A stretch of 64,000 nt of DNA from NCBI GenBank assembly GCA_963796915.1, contig CAWCNI010000004.1, positions 2,914,001-2,978,000 on the forward strand, in the 5' to 3' direction. The translations under genes and the position numbers were made by a program. Positions within the stretch are counted from its first letter, which is position 1. Each line of letters opens with the position of its first letter. This document shows positions 52,891 to 61,328 of this stretch, one piece after another. The notes under the pieces are model-generated. The model was not told the DNA's origin. It did no database searches and was given only the letters and a program-made list of their open reading frames with translations. The DNA is from JAENWD01 sp963796915. Its GTDB lineage: Bacteria > Acidobacteriota > Vicinamibacteria > Vicinamibacterales > JAENWD01.

Positions 52891-53472
52891 TTACTGCAGC
52901 CGGTTGCTACCACGCGCGGGTACGAGGCCGCGCGCCATCAACAAGCCTTCGTCGCGCTGGCTCCCGCTCCGCTGCCACCGGTCGTAGATTCGGAGCAGAT
53001 CGCGGTTGGGCGTGACCGTGCCGCGTTCGCTGATGTCGGCGAGGACGTCGGTCAGCGGCACGAACTTCTCCGCCATTTCTCCGAACACCTCCGCGAACGC
53101 CTCGTCGTCATTCGCGGCGAGCCTGCCGTAGGCGGAGCCGCCCAGCGAAATGTAGTAGTCGACGTCGGCGAGCCGCGCGCGGACACGGTCGGAGAAAAAG
53201 CCCACCAGAAACAGCGATGCGTCGCCGACGCGCCGCAGCTCTTCGCGCTGTTCGGGACCGTCCCCGTGAAGGGCGCGCATCAGGCGTGTGCCCAGCGGCT
53301 CTTCGACGGCACGCGCCGCCGGGTGCCGCGCCTCCAGGAACGTCGTCAGCAGGTTCACGACGTAGTAAGCGGTCCACTCCGATGTCTTGATGCGCTGACG
53401 CTCGAGAGCGTCTTCCACCTGCGCCTTGAAGAACTCCATCGGCGACTCGCGACACAACAGATCGTCCGCCAT
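52891..53472 (-). CDS. Conserved protein of unknown function
   Basis: A 193-residue cytoplasmic protein: MADDLLCRESPMEFFKAQVE, then helical sequence (TAYYVVNLLTTFLEARHPAA, GDASLFLVGFFSDRVRARLA) and a Tyr/Gly-rich stretch VDYYISLGGSAYGRLAAN. The ATG at 53472 has GGGAGG six bases upstream. No domain is recognised. Convergent with nothing; it stands alone between two structured intergenic regions. Confidence 0.7.
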   Translation of the reverse strand: MADDLLCRESPMEFFKAQVEDALERQRIKTSEWTAYYVVNLLTTFLEARHPAARAVEEPLGTRLMRALHGDGPEQREELRRVGDASLFLVGFFSDRVRARLADVDYYISLGGSAYGRLAANDDEAFAEVFGEMAEKFVPLTDVLADISERGTVTPNRDLLRIYDRWQRSGSQRDEGLLMARGLVPARGSNRLQ

Positions 53473-53665
53473 GAACGCCTCCCGTGAGATGCGCCTCCGG
53501 CCAGGTTCCGTTTCACTTTCCTGGCTGTGCAACGGCCGTTCCGATCGATTGCCCGAATTTTGGCGAGATTATAAGGGGAATTCCTGTGGACCGCAAGAAA
53601 ACGCCAGCGCCAGCTGACGGTTTCCGGCGGCACACCGCGCTAACATGTGAAGATCAGGCCGCGCC

Positions 53666-54307
53666 ATGCGATGCCCCTTGTGTCAGTCTCGTCCGGCGAA
53701 ACGCCGCTGCCCGGGTGTTGGTCAGACCATCTGCGCCGTCTGCTGCGGCACCAAACGCCTCGTCGAGATCCGCTGTCCACCCGATTGCGGCTACCTCGCG
53801 GCGTCGCGGCAGAACCCGCCCGCGGTGGAACGGCGGCAGCACGAACAGGACGTGATGCTGATGATGCCGGCGGTCGCCGAATTGACGGATCGGCAGTCGC
53901 GGTTCTTCTTCCTGTTTCAGTCGATCGTCGCGCGCCACCCGTCGGACCCGCTGCGGCCGGTGATCGACGCCGACGTCGCTGACGCCGCTGCCAGCGTCGG
54001 CCGCTCGCTGGAGACCGCGGCGCGTGGCCTGATCTACGAGCAGGCGCCGCAGTCACTGCCGGCGCAGGCGCTGGCCGCTGCGCTGCATCGCGCGTATGAC
54101 GAAGTCACCGCGCAACTCGAAGGCCCGCGCTCGCCGCTCGAACGCGACGCCGCCCGCGCGCTGGCCGCGCTCGCCGAGGCCGCACGGCGCGTGGGCCCGC
54201 TGGCGGGGGACGAGCGTCAGGGATTCCTGGAGTTGGCGCGCCGCGTCCTGAAGCCGGGCCCGAAGGCCGCCGAGTCGACGGCGCGCCGTCTCCGCCGTCG
54301 TCGCTGA
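53666..54307 (+). CDS. Cysteine-rich zinc-finger-like protein
   Basis: A 213-residue protein with an N-terminal cluster of eight cysteines: MRCPLCQSRPAKRRCPG, ICAVCCGTKRLVE, RCPPDCGYL (C3, C6, C15, C23, C26, C27, C37, C41), probably two zinc sites. The remaining part is helical and ends in the basic tail TARRLRRRR. Related Cys clusters (CPxxxxxICxxCCGxKR) occur in other bacterial proteins without assigned function. The low-complexity repeat and the rpmB promoter follow. Confidence 0.75.
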   Translation: MRCPLCQSRPAKRRCPGVGQTICAVCCGTKRLVEIRCPPDCGYLAASRQNPPAVERRQHEQDVMLMMPAVAELTDRQSRFFFLFQSIVARHPSDPLRPVIDADVADAAASVGRSLETAARGLIYEQAPQSLPAQALAAALHRAYDEVTAQLEGPRSPLERDAARALAALAEAARRVGPLAGDERQGFLELARRVLKPGPKAAESTARRLRRRR

Positions 54308-54327
54308 TAATTCCCTAGCAGCGAGCG

Positions 54328-54420
54328 CCCTTGCCCCGCCCCGCCCTGCCCTGCCCTGCCCCTGCCCTTGCCCTGCCTTGCCCCTGCCTTGCCGTGTCCC
54401 TGCCCTTGGCCCCCTCGGCC
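54328..54420 (+). repeat. Low-complexity CCCTG/CCTTG repeat
   Basis: A C-rich stretch of pentamers and hexamers (CCCTGCC, CTTGCC) just upstream of the rpmB promoter. It is the reverse complement, in style, of the G-rich stretch at 58554-58640, so the two form a 4-kb-spaced inverted pair. Confidence 0.8.
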
Positions 54421-54441
54421 CCCTTGGCTCTCTGGCCTGTC

Positions 54442-54471
54442 TTGGCCCCTCAGGCCAGATTCAGCTATAAT
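54442..54471 (+). promoter_or_regulatory. Promoter of rpmB
   Basis: TTGGCC (54442-54447), an 18-base spacer and a perfect TATAAT (54466-54471). The start of transcription near 54478 would leave a leader of about 60 bases. GAAGAGAG upstream of the ATG can serve as ribosome-binding site. Confidence 0.6.
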
Positions 54472-54538
54472 TCCGTGTTTGTCCCGTCGGCGATGAGACC
54501 TGCCGTCGGCCAGCCTTTCAGAAGAGAGAACGTCCGTC

Positions 54539-54730
54539 ATGGCCAAGCGCTGCGAAATTTGTGACAAGGGCCCGGTTGTGGGCCGCACCGTGAGCCACGC
54601 TCACAACGTCGGCCCCCGCCGGTTCGAGCCGAACCTCCAGACCGTGAAGGCACTGGTCAACGGCGGTGTGCGCCGCCTGCGCGTATGCACGCGCTGCCTG
54701 CGGTCCGGCAAGGTCGTCAAGGCCGCCTAG
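54539..54730 (+). CDS. rpmB: Ribosomal protein L28
   Basis: A 63-residue L28 of the zinc-binding (C+) type, with C5, C8 (RCEICDKG) and C50, C53 (VCTRCLRSG). VSHAHNVGPRRFEPNLQ is the family core. The C+ form needs zinc, unlike zinc-free paralogues. The next gene, ridA, starts 15 bases later. Confidence 0.95.
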   Translation: MAKRCEICDKGPVVGRTVSHAHNVGPRRFEPNLQTVKALVNGGVRRLRVCTRCLRSGKVVKAA

Positions 54731-54745
54731 CCCCGGTTCGTCCCC

Positions 54746-55123
54746 GTGCGACAGGCGATTGCGACCGGGAAGGCCCCGCAAGCCATCGGGCCGTACTCGC
54801 AGGCCATCAAGGCCGGGTCGCTGCTGTTCTGCTCCGGGCAGATCCCGCTCGATCCAGAGACCGGAGCCCTCGTCGAAGGCGACATCGCCGCGCAGACCCG
54901 CCGGGTCTTCGCCAACGTCGGTGCCATCCTCGAGGCTGCCGGCACGAGCTTCGATCGCGTCGTCAAGACCACGGTCTTCCTCGCCGACATGAACGACTTC
55001 GCCGCGATGAACGCCGTCTACGCGACGTTTTTCGCCGATCCCGCGCCCGCCCGCTCGACGGTGCAGGCCGCCGGCCTGCCCAAGAACGCCCGCATCGAAA
55101 TCGAAGTGATCGCGGCACTGTAG
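54746..55123 (+). CDS. ridA: RidA family reactive-intermediate deaminase
   Basis: A 125-residue Rid protein starting with GTG 54746. Key segments are AIGPYSQAIKAG, FCSGQIPLDPETGALV, the arginine of PARSTVQAAGLPKN and IEIEVIAAL at the end. RidA hydrolyses enamine/imine intermediates. Convergent with the rel gene, seven bases apart. Confidence 0.92.
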   Translation: MRQAIATGKAPQAIGPYSQAIKAGSLLFCSGQIPLDPETGALVEGDIAAQTRRVFANVGAILEAAGTSFDRVVKTTVFLADMNDFAAMNAVYATFFADPAPARSTVQAAGLPKNARIEIEVIAAL

Positions 55124-55130
55124 CGCCGGC

Positions 55131-57290
55131 TCACCGGACGGCGCGTTCCACTTCGAGGACGCCGGCCACCGACTTCAGCGACTTGATCACCTTCTCGAGG
55201 TGTTTCAGGTCGTCGATCTCCACGGTCATGTTGATCTCGCCGCGGCGGTCCTTGTCTGTCGTGGCCTCGACGCTGGTGATGTTCGTGTTGATGTCGGACA
55301 CCTTCGCGCTGACGTCGGCGAGAATCCCCTTCCGGTCCTCGACCTGCATGGTCAGCCGCACCACGTAGCGGGCGGCGCGCGTGTCGTCTTTCTCCCACTC
55401 CACCTCGATGCGGCGTTCCGGGTCGTACTGCAGGTTGACGACGTTGGGGCAGTTGGCGGAGTGCACCGCGACGCCCTTGCCGCGGCTGATGTAGCCGACG
55501 ATCTTCTCGCCGCGAATCGGGTTGCAGCAACGGGCGCGGTAGACCAGCAGGTCGTCGATGCCGTTGACCTTGATGCGGTCCTCGCCGGGCCGCAGGACCC
55601 GCTTGACGACCGACACCACGCGGTTTTCTGGCGGCCGCTCCTGGAGCTGTTCGGCGGGCACGAGCTTGGCCAGCACCGTGCGCGGCGCCAGGCGCCCGTA
55701 GCCGATCGCCGCCATCACGTCGTCGCCCTTGCCGCTGCCGTATTCCTCGGCGAACTTGTTGAACGCGTCGCTGTCGACGAGCGTCTTCGGGTTGAGATTG
55801 AAGCGCCGCGCGTCCTTGTCGAACAGCTTCCGTCCAAGCTCGATGCTGCGGGCCTTTTCCTCGAGCTGCACGAAGTGCCGGATCTTCTGGCGGGCGCGCG
55901 AGGTGACGACGAAGTTCAGCCAGTCGCGGCTGGGCGTGTGCCCCGCCTGCGTGATGATCTCGACGATGTCGCCGTTCTTCATCCGCGTGCGCAGCGGCAC
56001 CATCTTGCCGTTGACACGCGCGCCAACGCAGCGGTGGCCGACGTCGGTGTGGATGGCATAGGCGAAGTCGAGCGGCGTCGCGCCACGGGGGAGCGCCTTG
56101 ACCTCGCCTTTCGGCGTGAAGATGTAGACCTCCTCCGGGTAAAGGTCGATCTTCAGGTTGTTGATGAACTCCTGCGGATCGCGCACCTCCTGCTGCCATT
56201 CGAGCAGCTGGCGCATCCACTGGAAGTAGCGCTCGTCGCGCTGATCGCCGACGCGGCCTTCCTTGTATTTCCAGTGCGCGGCGATGCCTTCCTCCGCCTG
56301 CTGGTGCATGTCCTCGGTGCGGATCTGGACCTCGAACGGCGTGCCCTTCTCGCTGATCACCGACGTGTGGAGCGACTGGTAGCCGTTGGGCCGCGGCATC
56401 GCGATGAAGTCCTTGATGCGCCCCGGCACGGGCGACCAGGTGTTATGGATGATGCCGAGCGTCGCGTAGCAGTCCTTCACCGACTGGGTGAGGATGCGCA
56501 GCGCGACGAAGTCGTAGACCTGGTCCAGTTCGATCTTCTGGCGATTCAGCTTCTGCCAGATGCTGTAGAGACGCTTGATGCGGCCGTCGATCTCGAGGTA
56601 CGGCACCTGCGCTTCGGTCAGCTTCGCCGCGAGCGTGGTCTTGAGGTCGTCAATCAGCCCCTCGGCGGTCCGGCGCCGCGCCTCGACCCGGCCGCGGAGC
56701 GACTCATAGGCCTTCGACTCGAGGTACTTGAAGCAGAGCTCCTCGAGCTCGTTCTTCACCTTGCTCATCCCGAGCCGGTTCGCGATCGGCGCGTAGATGT
56801 CGAGCGTCTCCTGGGCGATCTTGAGGCGCCGCTCCTCGGGGAGGTGGTGCAGCGTCCGCATGTTGTGCAGGCGATCGGCCAGCTTGACCAGGATGACGCG
56901 GATGTCATCCACCATCGCCAGCAGCATCTTGCGGAAGTTCTCCGCCTGCCGCTCCTCGCTCGACGAGAAGGGGATGGTGCTGATCTTGGTGACGCCCTCG
57001 ACGACGTGGGCCACTTCCTTGCCGAACAGCTCCTCGATGCGCTCGATGGTCGTCAGGGTGTCTTCGACGACGTCGTGGAGCAGCCCCGAGGCGATGGCCA
57101 CCACGTCGAGGCGCATCTCGGCGAGGAAGTCGGCCACCTCGAGCGGGTGAACCATGTAAGGCTCACCGGAATGCCGGACCTGGCCCTTGTGTTCGAAGGC
57201 CGAAAACACATAGGCCCGCCTGAGCAGTTCGAGATCGGCGTCGGGGTTATACCCCCGCACCTTCTCGAGCAGGTCCTCGAAGCGAATCAT
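55131..57290 (-). CDS. rel: RelA/SpoT family (p)ppGpp synthase/hydrolase
   Basis: A 719-residue bifunctional Rel: HD hydrolase with H72/D73 in GLLHDVVEDT and HPLEVADFLAE, synthetase domain with RIKRLYSIWQKLNRQKIELD and YQSLHTSVI, TGS domain (VYIFTPKGEVKALPRGATPL), zinc-finger-like/helical region with CCNPIRGEKI and a C-terminal ACT domain. All hydrolase and synthetase marks are kept, so it is likely the single Rel of the organism. It provides the alarmone for the DksA-type protein nearby. Confidence 0.95.
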   Translation of the reverse strand: MIRFEDLLEKVRGYNPDADLELLRRAYVFSAFEHKGQVRHSGEPYMVHPLEVADFLAEMRLDVVAIASGLLHDVVEDTLTTIERIEELFGKEVAHVVEGVTKISTIPFSSSEERQAENFRKMLLAMVDDIRVILVKLADRLHNMRTLHHLPEERRLKIAQETLDIYAPIANRLGMSKVKNELEELCFKYLESKAYESLRGRVEARRRTAEGLIDDLKTTLAAKLTEAQVPYLEIDGRIKRLYSIWQKLNRQKIELDQVYDFVALRILTQSVKDCYATLGIIHNTWSPVPGRIKDFIAMPRPNGYQSLHTSVISEKGTPFEVQIRTEDMHQQAEEGIAAHWKYKEGRVGDQRDERYFQWMRQLLEWQQEVRDPQEFINNLKIDLYPEEVYIFTPKGEVKALPRGATPLDFAYAIHTDVGHRCVGARVNGKMVPLRTRMKNGDIVEIITQAGHTPSRDWLNFVVTSRARQKIRHFVQLEEKARSIELGRKLFDKDARRFNLNPKTLVDSDAFNKFAEEYGSGKGDDVMAAIGYGRLAPRTVLAKLVPAEQLQERPPENRVVSVVKRVLRPGEDRIKVNGIDDLLVYRARCCNPIRGEKIVGYISRGKGVAVHSANCPNVVNLQYDPERRIEVEWEKDDTRAARYVVRLTMQVEDRKGILADVSAKVSDINTNITSVEATTDKDRRGEINMTVEIDDLKHLEKVIKSLKSVAGVLEVERAVR

Positions 57291-57388
57291 CAGGATTGGT
57301 GTCTAAAAAGAAGAGTCCCGGCAAGCCCATGATAACAGGCGGACTCCGGCAGGGGCGAGGCGGCGGGGATCCGGCTTGGAATGCTTGC

Positions 57389-57418
57389 TTGACGCTGGTT
57401 TTTTCGGTTCACTATACT
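57389..57418 (+). promoter_or_regulatory. Promoter of the TPR lipoprotein gene
   Basis: TTGACG (57389-57394), an 18-base spacer and TATACT (57413-57418). The start of transcription near 57425 leaves a leader of about 115 bases. Confidence 0.6.
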
Positions 57419-57538
57419 GACCCGGTTTCGGCAGTTTCCGACGGACCCGCAGTGCAGGCCCGGCCGGTGGCAGGCGTATCGCCAAACGCCACGTCCTGAT
57501 GTTCGGCTTGATAAGGCACCAGTGTAGGGGGAGATCGA

Positions 57539-58489
57539 ATGCGAACGCGTTCCCGGGCAGCGTTGCTGGCTGCCGTTCTCGTGGTTGCGGGCTTCAGCGC
57601 CTCGGCCTGCGGCAAGATCAACATGCTGAAGGGGCAGATGGCCTGGAAGGACGCCAACGCGGCGTATCAGTCCAACGACTACAAGAAGGCCATCGAGAAG
57701 TACCAGCAGGCGCTGGCGCTCAATCCCGAACTCTCTGCCGCCTACTTCTATCTGGCCAACAGCTACGACAATCTGTACAAGCCGGCCAAGAAGGGGCAGC
57801 CTGAAAACGACGCCAACCTGGCCAAGGCCGTCGAGAACTACAAGAAGGCCGCCGAGACGATCAGCGAGCCGAAGCTGAAAAAGCTGTCCTACGAGTACCT
57901 GCTCGCCGCCTACGGCAGCGACAAGCTGAACGACCCGTCGCAGGCGGAGCCGATCGTCCAGAAGATGATTCAGATGGACCCGACAGACTCGACCAGCTAC
58001 TTCGCCCTGGCCAAGATCTACGAGGACGCCGGCAACTACGACCAGGCCGAGGCGTCGCTGCTCAAGGCCCGCGATGCGCGTCCGAAGGATCCAGCCGTCT
58101 ACATGCAGATGGCGGCCTTCTACAATCGCCAGGGCCACTTCGACAAGACGATGGACGCCCTGAACCAGCGCGCGGCGACCGACCCGACCAACCCCGAGGG
58201 CTATTACACAATCGCCACGTACTACTGGGACAAGACCTTCCGCGACAAGTCGCTCAGCGACGGCGAGAAGAAGGACTACATCGGGAAGGGTCTCGAGGCG
58301 GCCGACAAGGCCATCTCCATCAAGCAGGACTACCTCGAGGCCATCGTCTACAAGGGCCTCCTCCTGCGGCTGCAGGCCACGCTGGAGAAGGATCGAGCCA
58401 AGCAGCTCGATCTGCTGAAGGAAGCCGACGCCCTCCGCGATCGCGCCAAGTCGCTGCAGAAGACCAAGACCCAGGGCGCGGGCAACTAG
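57539..58489 (+). CDS. TPR-repeat lipoprotein
   Basis: A 316-residue lipoprotein: signal peptide with lipobox GFSASAC, lipidated cysteine C24. TPR helices follow: AAYQSNDYKKAIEKYQQALA, TSYFALAKIYEDAGNYDQAE, AVYMQMAAFYNRQGHFDKTM, TIATYYWDKTFRD. The protein is probably on the periplasmic face of the outer membrane and acts as a scaffold. A terminator follows at 58515. The gene has its own promoter. Confidence 0.88.
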   Translation: MRTRSRAALLAAVLVVAGFSASACGKINMLKGQMAWKDANAAYQSNDYKKAIEKYQQALALNPELSAAYFYLANSYDNLYKPAKKGQPENDANLAKAVENYKKAAETISEPKLKKLSYEYLLAAYGSDKLNDPSQAEPIVQKMIQMDPTDSTSYFALAKIYEDAGNYDQAEASLLKARDARPKDPAVYMQMAAFYNRQGHFDKTMDALNQRAATDPTNPEGYYTIATYYWDKTFRDKSLSDGEKKDYIGKGLEAADKAISIKQDYLEAIVYKGLLLRLQATLEKDRAKQLDLLKEADALRDRAKSLQKTKTQGAGN

Positions 58490-58514
58490 TCAGAACCACT
58501 GCGAACAACGTTCA

Positions 58515-58542
58515 GGGCCCACTGGTGAGAGCCGGTGGGCCC
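58515..58542 (+). terminator. Rho-independent terminator of the TPR gene
   Basis: GGGCCCACTGG, loop TGAGAG, CCGGTGGGCCC, then TTCGTCTG: stem of about ten pairs with one T·G mismatch, 26 bases after the stop codon. Confidence 0.75.
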
Positions 58543-58553
58543 TTCGTCTGTAC

Positions 58554-58680
58554 GGGCAAGGCAAGGGCAAGGCAGGGCAAGGCAAGGGCAAGGCACGGCC
58601 AGGCAAGGGCAAGGCGGGGCACGGGCAAGGCGCGGGCCACGGCAAAGACGCCTGTAGGGCCGATCTTCCGCCTTCGCGCG
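58554..58680. repeat. G-rich GGCAAG low-complexity repeat followed by a REP-like half-site
   Basis: About 90 bases of GGCAAG/GGGCAAGG units on the plus strand, the reverse of the C-rich stretch at 54328, with G-tracts that could fold into quadruplexes. GTAGGGCCGATCT at about 58654 is the left arm of a REP element; the right arm has decayed. Confidence 0.7.
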
Positions 58681-58797
58681 GAGCGCTTCGGCGGACTCGC
58701 CGTAGCCGTAGCGGAGGCGGTTGGATCGGCCAAGCGCGGGGGGCACCGCAGGGGCAGAGCGCGCCGTTCGAGGCCACTGGCGGCCGTACAAGAGAAT

Positions 58798-58824
58798 GGC
58801 CACCGCGCCTCTCGGCGGGTGGCC
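58798..58824 (-). terminator. Terminator of the TonB-ExbD operon
   Basis: GGCCACC (58798-58804) and GGTGGCC (58818-58824) with inner pairs GCGCC/GGCG form a stable stem 29 bases after the last exbD stop codon, read on the minus strand and followed by ATTCTCTTGT. Confidence 0.65.
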
Positions 58825-58852
58825 ATCGGTGTTCGACGCGACTGGCGTCGGG

Positions 58853-59326
58853 CTAGTCGCTCTTGGCTGCCGGCGTGGCGCCCGCTTCCTTCTTCATGCC
58901 CTCGGTGATGATGCCGACCTTCTCGATGCCCGCGCCCTTGGCGGCGTCGATGACCTGGACGATTTCGCCGTAGCGCAGCGTCGGCGCGCCGGCGATGAAC
59001 ATCGTCTTGTCCTTGCGCTGCTCGAAGATCGTGCGGAGCTTGCTCTCGAGATCCGCCATGGTCGTGTCCTGCTTGTTGACGGACATGCGACGGTCGGCGG
59101 TGAACTCCAGGACGATCTGATCCTGCGAGGTGTCCGGCTTGGCCTCGGCCTGCGCGGGCAGGTTGATGTCGAGGCCCTTCTGCGTCAGCGGCAGGGCGGC
59201 CATGAAGATGACCAGGAGCACGAGCAGCACGTCGATCAGCGGCGTGACGTTCATGTCCGCCGAGACGTGCGGCTTCTCTCCGACGACGACGTCGTCCGCC
59301 CCGAAGTGCTTGTGGGCGTGCTTCAT
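58853..59326 (-). CDS. ExbD/TolR family protein (second copy)
   Basis: A 157-residue ExbD: one N-terminal helix (PLIDVLLVLLVIFMAALPLT) after a short cytoplasmic lead, and a periplasmic domain with VVDVLGKA-type segments such as LRYGEIVQVIDAAKGAGIEK. The conserved aspartate D33 of the helix (MNVTPLIDVL) is present. It starts at the stop codon of the previous exbD. Longer than the first copy, with a different tail; the two may form a mixed stator. Confidence 0.9.
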   Translation of the reverse strand: MKHAHKHFGADDVVVGEKPHVSADMNVTPLIDVLLVLLVIFMAALPLTQKGLDINLPAQAEAKPDTSQDQIVLEFTADRRMSVNKQDTTMADLESKLRTIFEQRKDKTMFIAGAPTLRYGEIVQVIDAAKGAGIEKVGIITEGMKKEAGATPAAKSD

Positions 59327-59760
59327 TAGTTGCCTCCCTGCTGGCCGGGCTTCACCTTGCGCTCGGTGACGAGCCCCATGTCTTCGACCTGCGCCTTGCG
59401 CAGCGAGTCCATGGCGGCCATCACCCGGCCGTAGGGCGCGTCCTCGTCGGCCTTGATCAGGACGATCTTGGCCTTCTTCGATTCGAGCACGTCGGTGACG
59501 CGCCGCGCGAGGTCATTTTCCGGCACCTCGACGGCGTTCAGGAACATGCGGCCGTCGGCCGACACGGCCACGACCGTCTGATCCTGCGTCTCCGGCTTGT
59601 CTGTCGTGTTGGTCGCCGTCGGCAGCTTGACGTCCACGCCCTTCTGCAGCATCGGGGCGATGATCATCATGATGATGAGCAGCACCAGCATGACGTCGAC
59701 GAGGGGCGTGACGTTGATGTCAGACTTGACGCCGCCTTTGCCGCCCAGGTTCATTGCCAT
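59326..59760 (-). CDS. ExbD/TolR family protein (first copy)
   Basis: A 144-residue ExbD with the N-terminal helix DINVTPLVDVMLVLLIIMMI (aspartate conserved) and the periplasmic part DAPYGRVMAAMDSLRKAQVE. It couples proton flow to TonB together with ExbB upstream. Overlaps the next exbD gene by one base. Confidence 0.92.
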   Translation of the reverse strand: MAMNLGGKGGVKSDINVTPLVDVMLVLLIIMMIIAPMLQKGVDVKLPTATNTTDKPETQDQTVVAVSADGRMFLNAVEVPENDLARRVTDVLESKKAKIVLIKADEDAPYGRVMAAMDSLRKAQVEDMGLVTERKVKPGQQGGN

Positions 59761-59838
59761 GGCTGTATGTCCTCTGCGTCGTGCGAGCGGTCCGGCGGAC
59801 GGGCGTGAACCCGGCCCGCCGGCGCTCAGCCGGCGGTC

Positions 59839-60543
59839 TTACGCCGTCCGCTTGATGAAGTAATCGACCAGCTCCGACGACGAGTTGTCCATCTCGACGT
59901 TGAAGTAGTCCAGCCGGCCAGTCAGGTAGTTGTAGAACCAGACCGCCGGGATGGCGACGACGAGGCCCAGCGCGGTCTCGACCAGCGCTTCAGCGATACC
60001 TGCCGACACCGCGCCGATACCGCCCGAGCCGGTGGCCGCGATGCCGACGAACGCGTTGATGACGCCGACGACCGTGCCGAGCAGTCCGACGAACGGGGCC
60101 GTCGTGCCGATGGTGGCCAGCGTGTTGACGCCCTTCTTCAGGTCCGACTGCGTCAGCGCCGTGGCGCGCTGGATTGAACGGCGCACGCTGTCGACGAGGT
60201 CCTCGCGACTGAGGCTGCTGCCGGCGGCGGCGTCGTGACTGGTTTCCTGCTGGAACTGGAATTCCTGGAGGCCTGCGAGCACGACCTTGGCGAGATGGCT
60301 ATAGCGGAAGTTCTTGGACGCGGAAAGCGCGATCGCGTCCTTGAGCCGGTTGTCCTTCAGGTGCTTGGCAACCTGAGGTGCGTAGGCCTTGGACTGGTTC
60401 CGGGCCTGGGTAAACGTGTAGATGCGTTCAATGGCCACGCCGAAGGACCACATGGACATGATGATCAGGATGAAGGCGACGCCTTTAGCCACCCAGGTCA
60501 TCTGGCCCCACATCTCGATCAGATTCAAACCACCTTCGCCCAT
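59839..60543 (-). CDS. MotA/TolQ/ExbB proton channel family protein
   Basis: A 234-residue ExbB/TolQ with three helices: VAKGVAFILIIMSMWSFGVA, LATIGTTAPFVGLLGTVVGV and IAEALVETALGLVVAIPAVW. The GTTAPFxGLLGTVxG and EAL..TALGL motifs line the proton path. Start 60543 has GGAGG seven to eight bases upstream; the frame to 60687 has no start support. Between tonB and two exbD genes. Confidence 0.93.
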   Translation of the reverse strand: MGEGGLNLIEMWGQMTWVAKGVAFILIIMSMWSFGVAIERIYTFTQARNQSKAYAPQVAKHLKDNRLKDAIALSASKNFRYSHLAKVVLAGLQEFQFQQETSHDAAAGSSLSREDLVDSVRRSIQRATALTQSDLKKGVNTLATIGTTAPFVGLLGTVVGVINAFVGIAATGSGGIGAVSAGIAEALVETALGLVVAIPAVWFYNYLTGRLDYFNVEMDNSSSELVDYFIKRTA

Positions 60544-60605
60544 CGTTCGATCCTCCGCAAAAAATGTATACGTGACTGTGAACGGCGATTGCCGAGTAAA
60601 CGAAG

Positions 60606-61328
60606 CTACTGCAACGTGAACTGCACGGTCACTGTCATGATGACCGGCACCGGCACGCCGTTGAGCAGTGTCGGCGTGAACTCCCATTGTTTGACGGCGT
60701 CGAGGGCCGCCTGGTCGAGCAGCGGGATGGACCGCAGGACCTTCGCCTCCTGCACCTTGCCGTTGGGCCCGATCGTCGCCTCGATGATGACGATACCTTG
60801 CACGCGGGCTGACTGAGCAATGGGCGGATAGACAGGTGCGACGTTGCGCGTCTTGTTGGGCGGCCTGATATTGCCGCCGACGCGAACCGGAGCCGCCGGG
60901 GGCGGCGGCGGGGGCGGCGCCTCGGGCAGCCCGCCGACGATGCCGCCGGGGACGCCACCGGCCACACCGCCTTCAACGCCACCGGTCACGCCTTCGAAGC
61001 CGGCGTCGATGCTGGCTTCCTTCTTGATCTCTTTGGGCGCCTCGACCGGAGCGGCGTTCGGGTTCACGTTGGTCGGAGTCACCGGCGTCGGCTGCGGAGC
61101 CGAGGGCGGCGGAGGCGGCGGCGGGGGCGGAGGCGGCGGCGGCGGCGCCGCGACGAAGGCCATCATCGAGGGCACTTCAGGCAGCGCGTCGGCCGCCAGC
61201 AGCGGGATGATGATGACCGCCAGGAGCATCGCCGTGTGCACGAGGATCGAGAGCGGAACGGTGTACCACTTCTGACCGCCCACCTTGATCGACGGATCGA
61301 CGACATCGCCGAACATATCACGTGGCAC
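60606..61328 (-). CDS. tonB: TonB family energy transducer
   Basis: A 240-residue TonB: cytoplasmic lead, membrane anchor (ILVHTAMLLAVIIIPLLAA), a proline block of 14 residues (62-75) after FVAAP, a Pro/Gly/Val linker (GGVAGGVPGGIVGG) and the C-terminal TonB domain (RVQGIVIIEATIGPNGKV, WEFTPTLLNGVPVPV). It moves energy from ExbB-ExbD to outer-membrane receptors. A long leader precedes it. Confidence 0.93.
   Translation of the reverse strand: MPRDMFGDVVDPSIKVGGQKWYTVPLSILVHTAMLLAVIIIPLLAADALPEVPSMMAFVAAPPPPPPPPPPPPPPSAPQPTPVTPTNVNPNAAPVEAPKEIKKEASIDAGFEGVTGGVEGGVAGGVPGGIVGGLPEAPPPPPPPAAPVRVGGNIRPPNKTRNVAPVYPPIAQSARVQGIVIIEATIGPNGKVQEAKVLRSIPLLDQAALDAVKQWEFTPTLLNGVPVPVIMTVTVQFTLQ

Noticed and set aside
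55200..57332. A plus-strand open frame of 710 codons opposite rel
   Set aside because: Low-complexity, valine/leucine/arginine-rich translation without domains; the rel gene on the minus strand is certain.
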